NCBI RefSeq assembly: GCF_001422735.1
Contig: NZ_LMLZ01000001.1
Location: forward strand, 125,298 to 189,297
Length of the DNA: 64,000 bases
Reading direction: 5' to 3'
From: Acidovorax sp. Leaf78
Lineage (GTDB): Bacteria; Pseudomonadota; Gammaproteobacteria; Burkholderiales; Burkholderiaceae_C
Positions 23,501 through 31,414 of the stretch are shown in pieces (the first letter of the stretch is position 1; each line of letters starts with the position of its first letter). A program made the position numbers and the translations under genes. The notes beneath the pieces were generated by a model. The model was not told the DNA's origin. It saw only the letters and a list, made by a program, of their open reading frames with translations, and did not search any database.

Positions 23501-24282
23501 AGGCGCGCGTGGGCTACACGGGCGAGCGCCGCCGCATCCTGGTGGTGGACAACGAGGAGCCCGACCGCGAGCTGCTGGTGCACCTGCTGGAACCCCTGGG
23601 GTTTGAGCTGCGCCAGGCCGCCAGCGGGCACGACGCGCTCGACCTGCTGGCCACCGGGTACCGGCCCCACGCCATCTTCATGGACCTGGCCATGCCCGGC
23701 ATCGACGGGTGGGAAACACTGCGGCGCGTGCGGCAGATGCAGGTGCAGGACGGACGACCGTCGTCAGACCGTGCCACGCCGGACGGGGTGTCATCGGCGG
23801 GCAGTGCTGGCGTTGATGGAGGCGCAGGCTCGCTGCCTCGGGTGAAGGACCCCATCCACTGCGCCATCGTGTCCGCCAATGCGTTCGACAAGGCGCTGGA
23901 CAACGACGTGGACATCCGCCCTGAAGACTTCATCGTCAAGCCCATGCGCCACAGCGAGCTGCTGGACTGGCTGGAGCGCCGCCTGGCCCTGCAGTGGCTC
24001 TACGAAGGCGACACCGCGGCGGCTGCGCCGGCTGCCGCATGGCCCGCTGGTACGGCCCGCGCCGCCGGTGGTGTCAGCGCGCTGACCTACCCGGACGCCG
24101 CCACCCTCGCGCCGCTGCTGCAGGCCGTGTCGCTGGGCTACTACCGCGGCATTCTCAACACCCTGGACGAGATCGAGCGCAGCCAGCCTGCGCACCAGGC
24201 GTTCGTCCACACCCTGCGGCAGATGGCGCGCGAATTCCAGTTCGACGCCATGGGCCAGATCCTGGAGCAGGCCCCTTCGTGA
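20530..24282 (+). CDS. NCS1-type permease / hybrid histidine kinase fusion
   Basis: 1,250 residues. Residues about 45-505 are a polytopic NCS1-like (purine/cytosine permease family) region, starting VRRDYNSWVATETMEDYALR and including VAATALFVVISQLKINVTNA. Residues about 540-585 carry eight cysteines (CVVC, C, ICSLCC, CGDLC) and a nearby His, probably a metal site. Two more membrane segments (about 612-636 and 660-685) lead to a coiled coil, a HisKA box SAISHEIRTPLN with His751, an HATPase (NLLGNAVKF, VQDTGPGLS), and a receiver ILVVDNEEPDRE with Asp1052 and a low-complexity insert, then a helical C-terminus. It is likely an inner-membrane sensor that senses or transports a nitrogenous solute and passes phosphate to the next gene product. 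Divergent from urease. Start codon has no clear ribosome-binding site. Confidence 0.88.
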   Translation: MPLPTTPLAPAAAATVQPSGQDGDAQASQHAPQQVVKVRRDYNSWVATETMEDYALRYTPQRFRKWSEWRVANTAFGAASFLILEAVGATLLVQYGFINAFWAIVATGLIIFLAGLPISVYAARYGVDMDLLTRGAGFGYIGSTLTSLIYASFTFIFFALEAAVMAYALELALDIPPTWGYLICAIVVIPLVTHGVSAISRLQMWTQPLWLVMLVVPFGYVLMGDPGAFAGVVHYGGESARGASFQLPLFGAALTVGIALITQMGEQADYLRFMPASTPATRGRWWLGVLVGGPGWVVLGVLKMLGGALLAYLALTHMVPVDRAVDPNQMYLAAYEYVFPNYGWAVAATALFVVISQLKINVTNAYAGSLAWSNFFSRLTHSHPGRVVWVVFNTLIAFMLMEMNVFRAMGEVLGLYSNIAIAWIMSVVADLVINKPLGLSPKGIEFKRAHLYDINPVGVGSMALASVVSISAHLGFFGPLPQAFSAVIAMAVAFVAAPLIAWATRGKYYIARQSEPVAVPMVGPVPGATAADLGQYQRLAVQRCVVCEREYEGPDMAQCPAYRGAICSLCCTLDARCGDLCKPHASMAVQWSAALRWVLPRAMWRYLDTGLGHFLLLMLVIAPLLASVMGLLYHQELNTIAQALTASEVLAAPEVALRSGLLKAYLALLVISGIVAWWLVLAHKSRQVAQEESNRQTGLLVREIELHRQTDEALQTARSVAEQARQVAEAAQRAADQANQAKSRYISAISHEIRTPLNSILGYAQLMGEDTGVPPHRKQAVHVIRRGGEHLLSLIEGTLDIARIESGKLTLDVAPMRFADGLHEMAALFELQAAAKGLAFVFDVQGVIPEVVRADDKRLRQILINLLGNAVKFTAQGTVTLRVRYAREMARIEVQDTGPGLSADEIDRIFEPFARGGSSGSSGPSAAPGAGLGLTIARMLTVLMGGEMSVTSQPGVGSVFHVKLFLPEVHAEALGKAATAPGNGRVAPLRKARVGYTGERRRILVVDNEEPDRELLVHLLEPLGFELRQAASGHDALDLLATGYRPHAIFMDLAMPGIDGWETLRRVRQMQVQDGRPSSDRATPDGVSSAGSAGVDGGAGSLPRVKDPIHCAIVSANAFDKALDNDVDIRPEDFIVKPMRHSELLDWLERRLALQWLYEGDTAAAAPAAAWPAGTARAAGGVSALTYPDAATLAPLLQAVSLGYYRGILNTLDEIERSQPAHQAFVHTLRQMAREFQFDAMGQILEQAPS

Positions 24283-25355
24283 GCACGACGACAACGATGA
24301 TGATGACCACCGCCCCTTCCTACCCCCCTGGCCTGCCGTCCGCCAGCGCCGCCGCGCTGGACCGCAGCGACAGCGATGTGGTGCTGATCGTGGACGACGT
24401 GCCCGACAACCTCGCTGTGCTGCACGATGCGCTCGACGAATCGGGCTACACCGTGCTGGTGGCCATGCACGGCGAGGCCGCACTGCAGCGTGCCGCGCAG
24501 GCCCTGCCCGACATCGTGCTGCTCGACGCGATGATGCCCGGCATGGACGGCTTCGAGGTGGCGCGGCGCCTCAAGGCGTCGCCCGCCACGGCGCACATCC
24601 CCATCATCTTCATGACCGGCCTCACCGAGACCGAGCACCTAGTGGCCGCGCTTGAGGCCGGCGGCGTGGACTACGTCACCAAGCCCATCAAGCCGCGCGA
24701 AGTGATGGCCCGCATGGGCGTGCACCTGGGCGCTGCGCGCAAGGCCCGCCAGGACGCCAGCCAGGCCCGCGAGGCCCGCAACGCGCTCGACGCGTTTGGC
24801 TACGCCAGCATCACCGTGCGCGCATCGGACGGCCGCCTCATCTGGCAGACCCCGCTGGCGCGCGAGCTCCTGCACACGTACTTCGGCGAGGCCAGCCCCT
24901 GGGCGCCCGAGCCACTGCAGACCTGGTTGCGCCGCCACGTGCTGGCCGACGGCAACGCTGAAAAGGCCGTCGAGGCCCTGCAGGCACTGGCCGAACCACC
25001 GCGCCTGGCCATCGACCACGGCGCGCGGCGCCTGACCTTTCGGCTGCACCAACAGGCCGGCGACAGCGAGGGCGGCGGCGACTGGCTCATCGTCATGCGC
25101 GAGGTGTCCGACGCCAAGATCATCGAATCGATGAGCCTGGCCTTCAAGCTCACGGCGCGCGAGGCCGAGGTGCTGTACTGGGTGGTCAAGGGCAAGATCA
25201 ACCGCGACATCGGCGACATCCTGGGCGCCAGCCCCGCCACCGTGAAGAAACATCTGGAGCGCGTGTTCGCCAAGCTGGGTGTGGAGACGCGCACGGCAGC
25301 GGCAGGGATGGCGATGAACCGCATCCGGCAGCTGCATCCGCAGTTTGAGGGCTAG
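24279..25355 (+). CDS. Response regulator, receiver plus LuxR-type HTH
   Basis: 358 residues from a GTG that overlaps the stop of the sensor kinase (GTGA); ATG codons at 24297-24305 are alternatives. Receiver domain: LIVDDVPDNLAVLHDAL, phosphoacceptor Asp near residue 83 (IVLLDAMMPGMDGFE), FMTGLTE and VTKPIKP. A middle region (about 160-280) contains a PAS-like stretch (FGYASITVRASDGRLIW). The C-terminus is a LuxR/GerE HTH: LTAREAEVLYWVVKGKINRD followed by ILGASPATVKKHLERVFAKL. The overlap makes it the probable partner of the NCS1-kinase. Target genes are unknown; the divergent urease genes are the obvious candidates. Confidence 0.9.
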   Translation: MSTTTTMMMTTAPSYPPGLPSASAAALDRSDSDVVLIVDDVPDNLAVLHDALDESGYTVLVAMHGEAALQRAAQALPDIVLLDAMMPGMDGFEVARRLKASPATAHIPIIFMTGLTETEHLVAALEAGGVDYVTKPIKPREVMARMGVHLGAARKARQDASQAREARNALDAFGYASITVRASDGRLIWQTPLARELLHTYFGEASPWAPEPLQTWLRRHVLADGNAEKAVEALQALAEPPRLAIDHGARRLTFRLHQQAGDSEGGGDWLIVMREVSDAKIIESMSLAFKLTAREAEVLYWVVKGKINRDIGDILGASPATVKKHLERVFAKLGVETRTAAAGMAMNRIRQLHPQFEG

Positions 25356-25391
25356 TTTTAGGCGTTTTATGCCGCTCCCGCGCTCTGACCG

Positions 25392-25425
25392 TGCGCTAGA
25401 AGCTATCAAATTAATAGTAGCGCGT
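25392..25425. repeat. Dispersed repeat A, partial
   Basis: GCGCTAGAAGCTATCAAATT and flanking bases, reverse orientation relative to the copy at 18640, immediately after the response regulator. Confidence 0.75.
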
Positions 25426-25465
25426 GCGCAGGTCTGCGAAGGGTTCGTCCCAGTGCGCGCGGGCC

Positions 25466-25792
25466 TCAGCGGCCGACCGCCTTTTCCAGCGCTGCCTTGT
25501 TCATGGTCGAGCGGCCTTTGATGCCCTTGCGCTTGGCTTCTTCATACAGCTGATCCCGCGTACGTCCCTGCGCGCCCTGGTGCGACCGCTTGCCACCGCG
25601 CACCGGTGCGGGGGTGTCGTGCAGGGTCTTGGCATTGGCGGTCTTGCTCTCGCCGTGCTGGGCGCGCTCTTTGTTGACCGTGCGGGCCGCTATCTCTTCA
25701 GCCGTGCCCGTGCTCTTGCCGCGCTCTTTGAGGCTGGCCTTGATGTGTTCGTACTGGCGTTCACGCTTTGCGGTCCACTGGTCTTGGGGCAT
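25466..25792 (-). CDS. Small basic protein with Rho_N/SAP-like C-terminus
   Basis: 108 residues from the ATG at 25792, with AAGGAG seven bases upstream. Strongly basic and hydrophilic. The N-terminal half is a charged helix (WTAKRERQYEHIKASLKERG); the C-terminal TRDQLYEEAKRKGIKGRSTM followed by NKAALEKAVGR resembles the helix-extended-helix of Rho N-terminal/SAP modules, which bind nucleic acid. Similar proteins are often annotated as plasmid-stabilisation proteins; that name is not supported by anything else here. Convergent with the response regulator gene. Confidence 0.7.
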   Translation of the reverse strand: MPQDQWTAKRERQYEHIKASLKERGKSTGTAEEIAARTVNKERAQHGESKTANAKTLHDTPAPVRGGKRSHQGAQGRTRDQLYEEAKRKGIKGRSTMNKAALEKAVGR

Positions 25793-26184
25793 GGGGGAGC
25801 TCCTTGAATGGGTGTATGCGCTGGCAGAGACGATGCCGGTGCTTCTTGCAATCTACCAAGCCAGTTGGGTGCGGCCGTCAGCACTGCTGGGGTGCTGTTG
25901 TAGGACGGCAGGTTTGTACTCGCGACCGTCAGTCGGCTGCTGTCGGCTCACGGGTGCGGACCTGGGCGGTACCGCAAGAGTAGCCATCATTTTTCTCGCC
26001 CAGTTTGGGAGGTTTTGCGGTTGATGGGCAATGAAGGCGCAGTGGTCTGTAGTCACTTATTCGGACAGAACGATTGCCTCTGTCTGCGTATTCAATAATG
26101 GGTTGCATTGAGGCTGGGTTTTTATTGACTGCCTATGGAGCGGCATCCTCTTGAAGATTCAAGATGGAAGGGTGTTCCAATTTT
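25793..26184. other. Intergenic region, left edge of the AT-rich island
   Basis: Base composition falls sharply from about 26,000 onward. Short frames here (for example minus 25853-26056) show no recognisable family. I see no insertion-sequence ends or integrase. Confidence 0.4.
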
Positions 26185-26877
26185 TCATTCAGGATTTAAT
26201 TTTTCTACGGCGCGTTCGAGCTCATCTAATGATTCTTTCTGCAACGGGATAAATTCGCGCAGTATTGAATCGTCTTGCTGGCCTTTTCTGAGATCGGCGT
26301 GGCAGAGCTTGAGATTGTCTTTTATCTTGGAAATATCGGTATTTTTGATGGGGTGATGCATTCGCTCGCTGAGTCTGATGTAATCGCCTAGCGCTAAATA
26401 GGCACACTGTGTTAAGCGAGGAATCGTCGCACTAGCCTTCTCAAGGTTGAAGGAGCGACAGTTGTGACTTAGATAGAGCTCTAGCAGAAGCAGATGGGCA
26501 TCTGGACTTTGTTGAGAAATACTCTGAATTCTTGATTCCAAAGCATGATGATCCAGTCCGGGATCTTTATCGCAATGCCCCACTCTTCCCATCAAATCCA
26601 GTGCCTTTGTTGAGTTCTGCAGCGCCGTTCGGTACCATCTTGCAGCTTCCCCTTTGTCGCCGTTGTTTGACAAATAGTCACCGTAAGCCCATTGGGCACC
26701 CACTTGGCCGTTCATGGCTCCATTTTTTACTTGTACCAAGCACGCACCGCGCAAAGAATATTCGTCTTGCGTATCGCAGCTGACATAGCTCTCCATCCAC
26801 CACCACAAAACACAGGCTGCGATAAAATATAATAAACAAATCAAGAAGATTTTGTTCTTTTTTGCGTTTTCGGGCAT
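26185..26877 (-). CDS. Membrane-anchored hypothetical protein, possible immunity partner
   Basis: 230 residues. One N-terminal membrane segment (FLICLLYFIAACVLWWW, about residues 11-27), then a largely helical region facing the periplasm or cytoplasm. GAQWAYGDYLSNNGDKGEAA followed by RWYRTALQNS looks like a tetratricopeptide/Sel1-type helical pair. Several cysteines (CDTQD, HCDKD, HNCRSF, QCAYLA) are unusual for a cytoplasmic protein. It starts two bases after the stop of the caspase-like gene, so the two are almost surely co-expressed. Composition and codon use are AT-rich, unlike the neighbours. Function not recognised; an immunity or partner role is inferred only from pairing. Confidence 0.6.
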   Translation of the reverse strand: MPENAKKNKIFLICLLYFIAACVLWWWMESYVSCDTQDEYSLRGACLVQVKNGAMNGQVGAQWAYGDYLSNNGDKGEAARWYRTALQNSTKALDLMGRVGHCDKDPGLDHHALESRIQSISQQSPDAHLLLLELYLSHNCRSFNLEKASATIPRLTQCAYLALGDYIRLSERMHHPIKNTDISKIKDNLKLCHADLRKGQQDDSILREFIPLQKESLDELERAVEKLNPE

Positions 26878-26879
26878 TG

Positions 26880-27518
26880 CTATTTATTGTTGGGTTGGAG
26901 ATTTTTTGGTAGGCTTAGTTGATCTCTGGGTGAAGTTCGAGTTGTGGATATGGGACTGCCATCGGGCCCCCACGTTCGCCACTGACCTGGCTTGGTTAAA
27001 TTTGGAAAGGGCAATTTGGCAAGTTTGCCCGGGAGGCTTTCGAACGCCCCTTGATCAATTGCTGGGCCGCCCAGGGGATAATTCCAGACGGGAGTGGTGG
27101 GCGCCGTTACATAAGTTTGTAAGCTAAATGCCAATGAGCTCGCTATTCCGTCTGATGTTCCTCCTGATCTGCAAGCTTCGAGCAGTATAGGTTCGTTGTT
27201 CCAGATACCGCTGTCGCGAATGACTTTTGCAACCTGTGCGCCACTCAACATCCCTTGAATTCGATCCGGCGCCGCATGAGCGCATAGATAAAGATATCCT
27301 GCCACTCCACTTTCTCTCAGGCCAGACAGATAAAGTTCTTCCTCATACGGCTGAATTAAAATTATTTTCTTTTTGAGATCGTCAATGGTTGCGATTTTTT
27401 TGACTAATTTTTGCGTCCGGTCAAGCCCTTCGAAAACTATCTTCTTCAAATTCTTTCCTGGGCCATATAAAATCTTGCCGTTAGTGATTGGTTCTGACGG
27501 GGGTTTAACGGGTAGCAT
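26880..27518 (-). CDS. Caspase-like (CHAT-like) fold protein, possible effector
   Basis: 212 residues. GYLYLCAHAAP (His81) and PILLEACRSGG (Cys116) match the His and Cys blocks of clan CD peptidases, compared with the LATHG and LSACxSG of CHAT domains, with a predicted strand before each. The N-terminus (PSEPITNGKILYGPGKNLKK) and the Pro/Ser/Thr-rich C-terminus (TWGPDGSPISTTRTSPRDQL) look unstructured. No signal peptide and no Rhs, PAAR or VgrG part upstream. AT-rich, clearly foreign in composition. It could be a protease toxin, an orphan effector C-terminal domain, or part of a small defence pair with the next gene. No convincing ribosome-binding site precedes the ATG at 27518. Confidence 0.6.
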   Translation of the reverse strand: MLPVKPPSEPITNGKILYGPGKNLKKIVFEGLDRTQKLVKKIATIDDLKKKIILIQPYEEELYLSGLRESGVAGYLYLCAHAAPDRIQGMLSGAQVAKVIRDSGIWNNEPILLEACRSGGTSDGIASSLAFSLQTYVTAPTTPVWNYPLGGPAIDQGAFESLPGKLAKLPFPNLTKPGQWRTWGPDGSPISTTRTSPRDQLSLPKNLQPNNK

Positions 27519-27822
27519 GGTATAAGTTTTTGTGTACTAATTTTTTTAAGTGCCTCCTGTATTGTCATGACTGCAGAATGATTTTGGTGTGGTTAAAGGT
27601 TGGAATTCTCTTCTGAAAACGCAGTTTCTGTCGTTTTGCGGATGGTTCTTGTCTAACGCGCAGATTTGAGAAATCTGATGAGAAAGTGCAATGAGTGAAG
27701 CACAATTTTGTCCGGTGTAATCCAAGCGAGTAGTCAAGAGTTACGTCATCGTCTGCTCTTCAGTGAGTCGAACCCGCGAGCTGATTCGCCCGACTCAGTT
27801 GAGCTTTTCGCTGAAGATCTAG
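27519..27822. other. Intergenic region, right edge of the AT-rich island
   Basis: AT-rich, about 300 bases. A 63-codon minus-strand frame (27546-27737) has no family resemblance. No tRNA, insertion sequence or att-like direct repeat was recognised. Confidence 0.4.
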
Positions 27823-28350
27823 TTACTGCGCAGAGCCGCGCCTGCCTAACCAGCGCCGTAGCAACCACCCGAAGGCTCCCGCCACGATTCCCGCAGCGCA
27901 CAAACCGTGCAGTGCAGACAAAGAAATGCTGCGATACAGCCCATTCGCATCCGACCAAGGCGCCCACGGCCGGATGTCCATGTGCATGACGCTGTCGAGC
28001 AACACATGCGTGAAGGTCCCGGCCAGTGCGCTGAGCACAACGATGTGCGGCTTCCACGACGCTTCCTCCTGCAGCCACGGCATGCCGTAGTGCGCCACTT
28101 CGTCGTTCCAGTGCCGCAGCAGCGGCCCGCACAGCCAAGGTGTCGCAGCGGCAGCCACCAGCGCAATGGGCACTGCGCCCAGGTACGTGTGCGTGGGGCC
28201 ATGCAGGACGGCTGACTGGCGCAGCATGCCGATCAGCGGTTCGATGTCCATCGCCACCTGGGCGATGCCGAAGGTGAGGACGCTGAAGTACCGTCCGGCC
28301 ACTGCCTTGGCAGCCAGGCCGACGCCCATGTGGAACGGGGTGAAGGGCAT
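27823..28350 (-). CDS. Inner-membrane metal-dependent hydrolase-like protein
   Basis: 175 residues from MPFTPFHMGVGLAAKAV at 28350; the frame continues upstream to 28722 but that part only shadows the neighbouring gene. MPFTPFHMG at the start, AQVAMDIEPL, HGPTHTYLGA and GTFTHVLLDSVMHMD resemble the His/Asp-rich motifs of DUF4184/YdjM-type membrane proteins, with four or five membrane segments. The repeated His-Asp pairs at membrane boundaries suggest a metal site. Substrate unknown. It follows the dioxygenase gene by 17 bases. Confidence 0.75.
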   Translation of the reverse strand: MPFTPFHMGVGLAAKAVAGRYFSVLTFGIAQVAMDIEPLIGMLRQSAVLHGPTHTYLGAVPIALVAAAATPWLCGPLLRHWNDEVAHYGMPWLQEEASWKPHIVVLSALAGTFTHVLLDSVMHMDIRPWAPWSDANGLYRSISLSALHGLCAAGIVAGAFGWLLRRWLGRRGSAQ

Positions 28351-28367
28351 GGCGTGTATCGCTTCTT

Positions 28368-29123
28368 TCAGTCGACGACCGCACCGCGCCAGCGCAGGCC
28401 CCAGGGCAGCTGTGCGGGGCCGAAGACGAAGTGCAGCACGCGCCGCTTGCTGGTTCCGCTGGTTTTGCACGAGGCGTGCAGCAGCAGCGGCCGCATGACC
28501 AGGGCGGTGCCTGCATCGGCAAGGCAGGGCACATCGCCTGCGCGGTCGCGCAGCGCACGGGCTGCGTCGGCCGCCAGCACGCCCTGGGTGTGGCTGGCAG
28601 GCACCACGCGCAGCGGGCCGTCGTCGGCATGGCAGGGGTCGATGTGCAGGCGCACGGCCAGCAGCGTTTGCAGCAGTGGTGCAGGGGGCTGCACGAACAA
28701 GGTGCCGTCCTTGTCGGACCAACCGTTCAGGTCCGGCGCATCCACCCTTTCGGCCACGGGAATGCTCAGGTCCTGGTGCAGGGGCACGAGCCAGTTGCGG
28801 GCCGGGGTCTTCTCAAAGTAGGTGCATTGCACGGCCACGGCCGATGCGAGGAGGAGGTCCGCCAGGGCTGGGCACTGCTGCAGGCGCCGGGCGAGCGCCT
28901 GGCACCAGGGGCGGTTCAGCAGATCGCGCTGGCCGCCGGACGCCGAGTGCGCACGGTGACCGCCGCGATCCGGCGCCTGCATGTTGGCGTTCAGGTCGTG
29001 GGCCAGGGCGCTGCATTCGGCCGGCTGTAGCACCCCGGGCACCAGCACAAAGCCTTGGGCTTCCAGCAGGGCAGTTGCCGTGGCGCCTGCCGCAGGGGTG
29101 TCGATGGGGCTGGGGGCTGTCAA
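28368..29123 (-). CDS. Phytanoyl-CoA dioxygenase (PhyH) family protein
   Basis: 251 residues. Fe(II)/2-oxoglutarate-dependent oxygenase fold: the N-terminal FVLVPGVLQPAECSALAHDL is typical of PhyH proteins, VPLHQDLSIPV supplies the HxD iron ligands, and VMRPLLLHASCKTSGTSKRR supplies the distal His and the 2-oxoglutarate-binding Arg. DGPLRVVPASHTQGVL is the usual central motif. Substrate cannot be told; bacterial members often hydroxylate small molecules. It is followed closely by the membrane protein gene at 27823-28350. Confidence 0.85.
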   Translation of the reverse strand: MTAPSPIDTPAAGATATALLEAQGFVLVPGVLQPAECSALAHDLNANMQAPDRGGHRAHSASGGQRDLLNRPWCQALARRLQQCPALADLLLASAVAVQCTYFEKTPARNWLVPLHQDLSIPVAERVDAPDLNGWSDKDGTLFVQPPAPLLQTLLAVRLHIDPCHADDGPLRVVPASHTQGVLAADAARALRDRAGDVPCLADAGTALVMRPLLLHASCKTSGTSKRRVLHFVFGPAQLPWGLRWRGAVVD

Positions 29124-29163
29124 AGCATCTGAAATAAATCTGACCGAAATCTGAATGAAATGT

Positions 29164-29216
29164 GCCGCTACCGCTTTTTGGATGAGCGCTAGTAGCTATC
29201 ATTTTTATATCAAAAC
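29164..29216 (-). repeat. Dispersed repeat A
   Basis: CCGCTACCGCT, GAGCGCTAGTAGCTATC and an AT-rich tail: the reverse orientation of the copy at 18640. Lies between the DUF3334 gene and the PhyH gene. Confidence 0.85.
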
Positions 29217-29251
29217 GCTGCCGAACCCTGCACAGCGCTGGCGCGCAGCGA

Positions 29252-29938
29252 TCACATCCCCAGCGACTTGAGCAGTGCGTCCGTATCGTCCTGCCCCGCG
29301 GGTGGCGGCACGGGCACGGGGGGCGCGGCTTGCGACTCGGCCATCAGGGCGTCGGGGTCCGGCGCTTCCTGTGCCTCGAAGTCATAGAGCTTGATGAACT
29401 CGGTGCGGTCGATGGCCAGTTCCAGGTAGAAGATGTTGTTGTTGCTGGTGTAGAAGGTCACGCGCCGCGCTTCGGGCTTGTCCAGGTTGGCGTCCACCGA
29501 CAGCTGCACCTGCTTGTTCAGCACCAGCATCTTGGGCTGGTTCTGGGTGATGTGGGTCTGCAGTTCGCGCCGCACCTTGCCGGTGAAGTCGCCGACCACT
29601 TGGTTCATCAGCTCGCCCATCACGTTGCTCACTTCGTCCGACGTGAACGAGGTGACCAGGTCGTCCTTGGACATGCCCATGTTCAGCAGGTAGTTGGCGT
29701 ACAGCTCCATCGCCGCCTGGGCCGAGAAGTTGATGATCACCAGCCCCGAGAAGCCGCCGTCGAACAGCACGAAGCAGCCGATGTCGGGCTTCAGGCAGGT
29801 CTTGCTGATGCGCTGCACCATGCCGGAGTAGTGGATCTGGCTGTGCGTGGCCACGCCCAGTACCCGCGTGACGGAGTTGCACAGGCTGATCAGCAGGTCT
29901 TCGGTGCTGTAGACGGGGGATTTTTCAGGGAGACTCAT
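29252..29938 (-). CDS. DUF3334 family protein (CheC/CheX-like fold)
   Basis: 228 residues from MSLPEKSPVYSTEDLLISLC at 29938. NSVTRVLGVATHSQIHYSGM, KPDIGCFVLFDGGFSGLVII and DEVSNVMGELMNQVVGDFTG are the family's conserved blocks. The ExxN/GELMNQ-type helix is reminiscent of CheC/CheX phosphatases, so a role in chemotaxis or signalling is plausible but unproven. The C-terminus is a Pro/Ala-rich linker ending in DDTDALLKSLGM, a peptide-like tail that might bind a partner. No chemotaxis genes are in the window. Confidence 0.75.
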   Translation of the reverse strand: MSLPEKSPVYSTEDLLISLCNSVTRVLGVATHSQIHYSGMVQRISKTCLKPDIGCFVLFDGGFSGLVIINFSAQAAMELYANYLLNMGMSKDDLVTSFTSDEVSNVMGELMNQVVGDFTGKVRRELQTHITQNQPKMLVLNKQVQLSVDANLDKPEARRVTFYTSNNNIFYLELAIDRTEFIKLYDFEAQEAPDPDALMAESQAAPPVPVPPPAGQDDTDALLKSLGM

Positions 29939-30190
29939 GGTGTGTGGGGGCTGCGGCCGGAAATACGGGATGTGCAGGGCAGAGCATAGGCGATGGCGGG
30001 GCGCTAAGCCAGCGTGCAGGCCAGCGGCGTGGCGCAGGTGTGGCGCGCCGTCCGCTCGGGGACGCGTCGCGGGATGGCGCCGATTGACAATCCATCGGGC
30101 TCGCGTATCGTGCCAGCCTTCCGACAGCCAATAAATCAGCCAGCCTCCCGCCGAGCCGGGTGGCCCAACAAAAGAGAGGGGTGTGCACAC

Positions 30191-31378
30191 ATGGGCAATG
30201 TCTATTCCTACGGGCTCAACGACTTCCAGGCCATCGCCACCGGTGCGGCAGTGCTGGCCAGCGGCGGCGGCGGCAGCTACTCCGACGCCTGCTCCATCGT
30301 CAAGGAACTGGCCCAACAGGGTTACAGCGGCACGGTCACCGTGCAGGACTACGACGGCGCCACGCCGGCCTGCGTGCTGGCCATCATGGGCTCGCCCGAC
30401 GCGGCCTCCAGCCTCGACCTGGCAGCGATCCAGAACTCCATCAGCAACACCTTGGCGGTGCAGCAGGGCCTGACCGGCATGCAGGTGGGCGCGCTGATCC
30501 CCGTGGAGATCGGGCCGATCAATTCCCTGGTGCCGCTCATCGGCGCCGCCATGTCGAGCGGCTCGGTCTGGGTGGTCAACGGCGACGGCGCAGGCCGCGC
30601 GGTGCCGGAGCTGCCCCAGACCACCTTCACCACCCCGTCCGGGCCCGCGCCCAGCCCTGCGGTGCTGGCCAGCGACGCGGCCACGTTGGTCGCGGCGGAA
30701 TACTCGGTGCTGGGCTCCGGCACGGCGTCGGGCATCGAGTCGCTGGCCGGCGGCGTGGTCGGCGGGTTCGGCGGGTACTCGGGCATCGCCATGTGGCCGT
30801 CGAATGCCTCCAACCAGTTCGCGTTGTCCGGCAGCTATATCCCCGGCACGCTGGAGCAGGCGCGCGCGCTGGGCCAGCAGATGCTGCAGGCGGTCACGCC
30901 GCTGTCCACGGCGGCAGTCGCCACCGCCATACAGAACCTCACCGGGCGCACTGCGGCCGCAGTGGTCACCAACTTCTACGTCACCGCGGTCACGCAGTCC
31001 ACCTCCAGCGCGACGTCGCTGGACTCCGGCGTCATCCGGCTGGACAATGCGCAGGACCCGAGCCAGAGCACCCAGACGCACTACCTGTACAACCTCAACG
31101 AGAACCTGATCATGTATTCGGCGTCGAGCACCTCCCCCGACATCATCGCGCCGGACTCGATCTGCTACTACTCCGAGAGCACGGGGCGCGGGTTCTCCAA
31201 TGCCAACGACGATCTGGCGCTGTACTTCAACACCGCCACAGGCCGCAGCACGGGCCAGATGGTGAGCGTGATCTCGGTGCAGACCGCGCCGCAGCTGTAC
31301 AACACCCCGGGCGTGGTCGCATCATTTGCCGGCCTGCTGCGCAAGATCGGCTATGCCGGCGGCATGCCTCCGGCCTGA
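30191..31378 (+). CDS. DUF917 family protein
   Basis: 395 residues from the ATG at 30191. Opening motif VLASGGGGSYSDACSIVKEL (glycine-rich loop) and ALIPVEIGPINSLVPLIGAA are characteristic of DUF917, a family related to hydantoinase/thiohydantoin desulfurase-type proteins and often found with hydantoinase A/B genes. Here no hydantoinase genes adjoin. VWVVNGDGAGRAVPELPQTT and YYSESTGRGFSNANDD are further family blocks. Substrate unknown. Stands in tandem with the diguanylate cyclase gene, 36 bases apart. Confidence 0.8.
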   Translation: MGNVYSYGLNDFQAIATGAAVLASGGGGSYSDACSIVKELAQQGYSGTVTVQDYDGATPACVLAIMGSPDAASSLDLAAIQNSISNTLAVQQGLTGMQVGALIPVEIGPINSLVPLIGAAMSSGSVWVVNGDGAGRAVPELPQTTFTTPSGPAPSPAVLASDAATLVAAEYSVLGSGTASGIESLAGGVVGGFGGYSGIAMWPSNASNQFALSGSYIPGTLEQARALGQQMLQAVTPLSTAAVATAIQNLTGRTAAAVVTNFYVTAVTQSTSSATSLDSGVIRLDNAQDPSQSTQTHYLYNLNENLIMYSASSTSPDIIAPDSICYYSESTGRGFSNANDDLALYFNTATGRSTGQMVSVISVQTAPQLYNTPGVVASFAGLLRKIGYAGGMPPA

Positions 31379-31414
31379 CCCGGCGTGCCCCCTTCCGAAA
31401 GCCAATGAGCCGCC

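Noticed and set aside
20329..23670. Minus-strand frame of over 1,100 codons opposite the NCS1-kinase gene
   Set aside because: Arg/His/Ala-rich low-complexity reading of the opposite strand of a clear gene; no ribosome-binding site and no domain.
27546..27737. 63-codon minus-strand frame upstream of the caspase-like gene
   Set aside because: No family resemblance, no ribosome-binding site, and composition like the non-coding surroundings.
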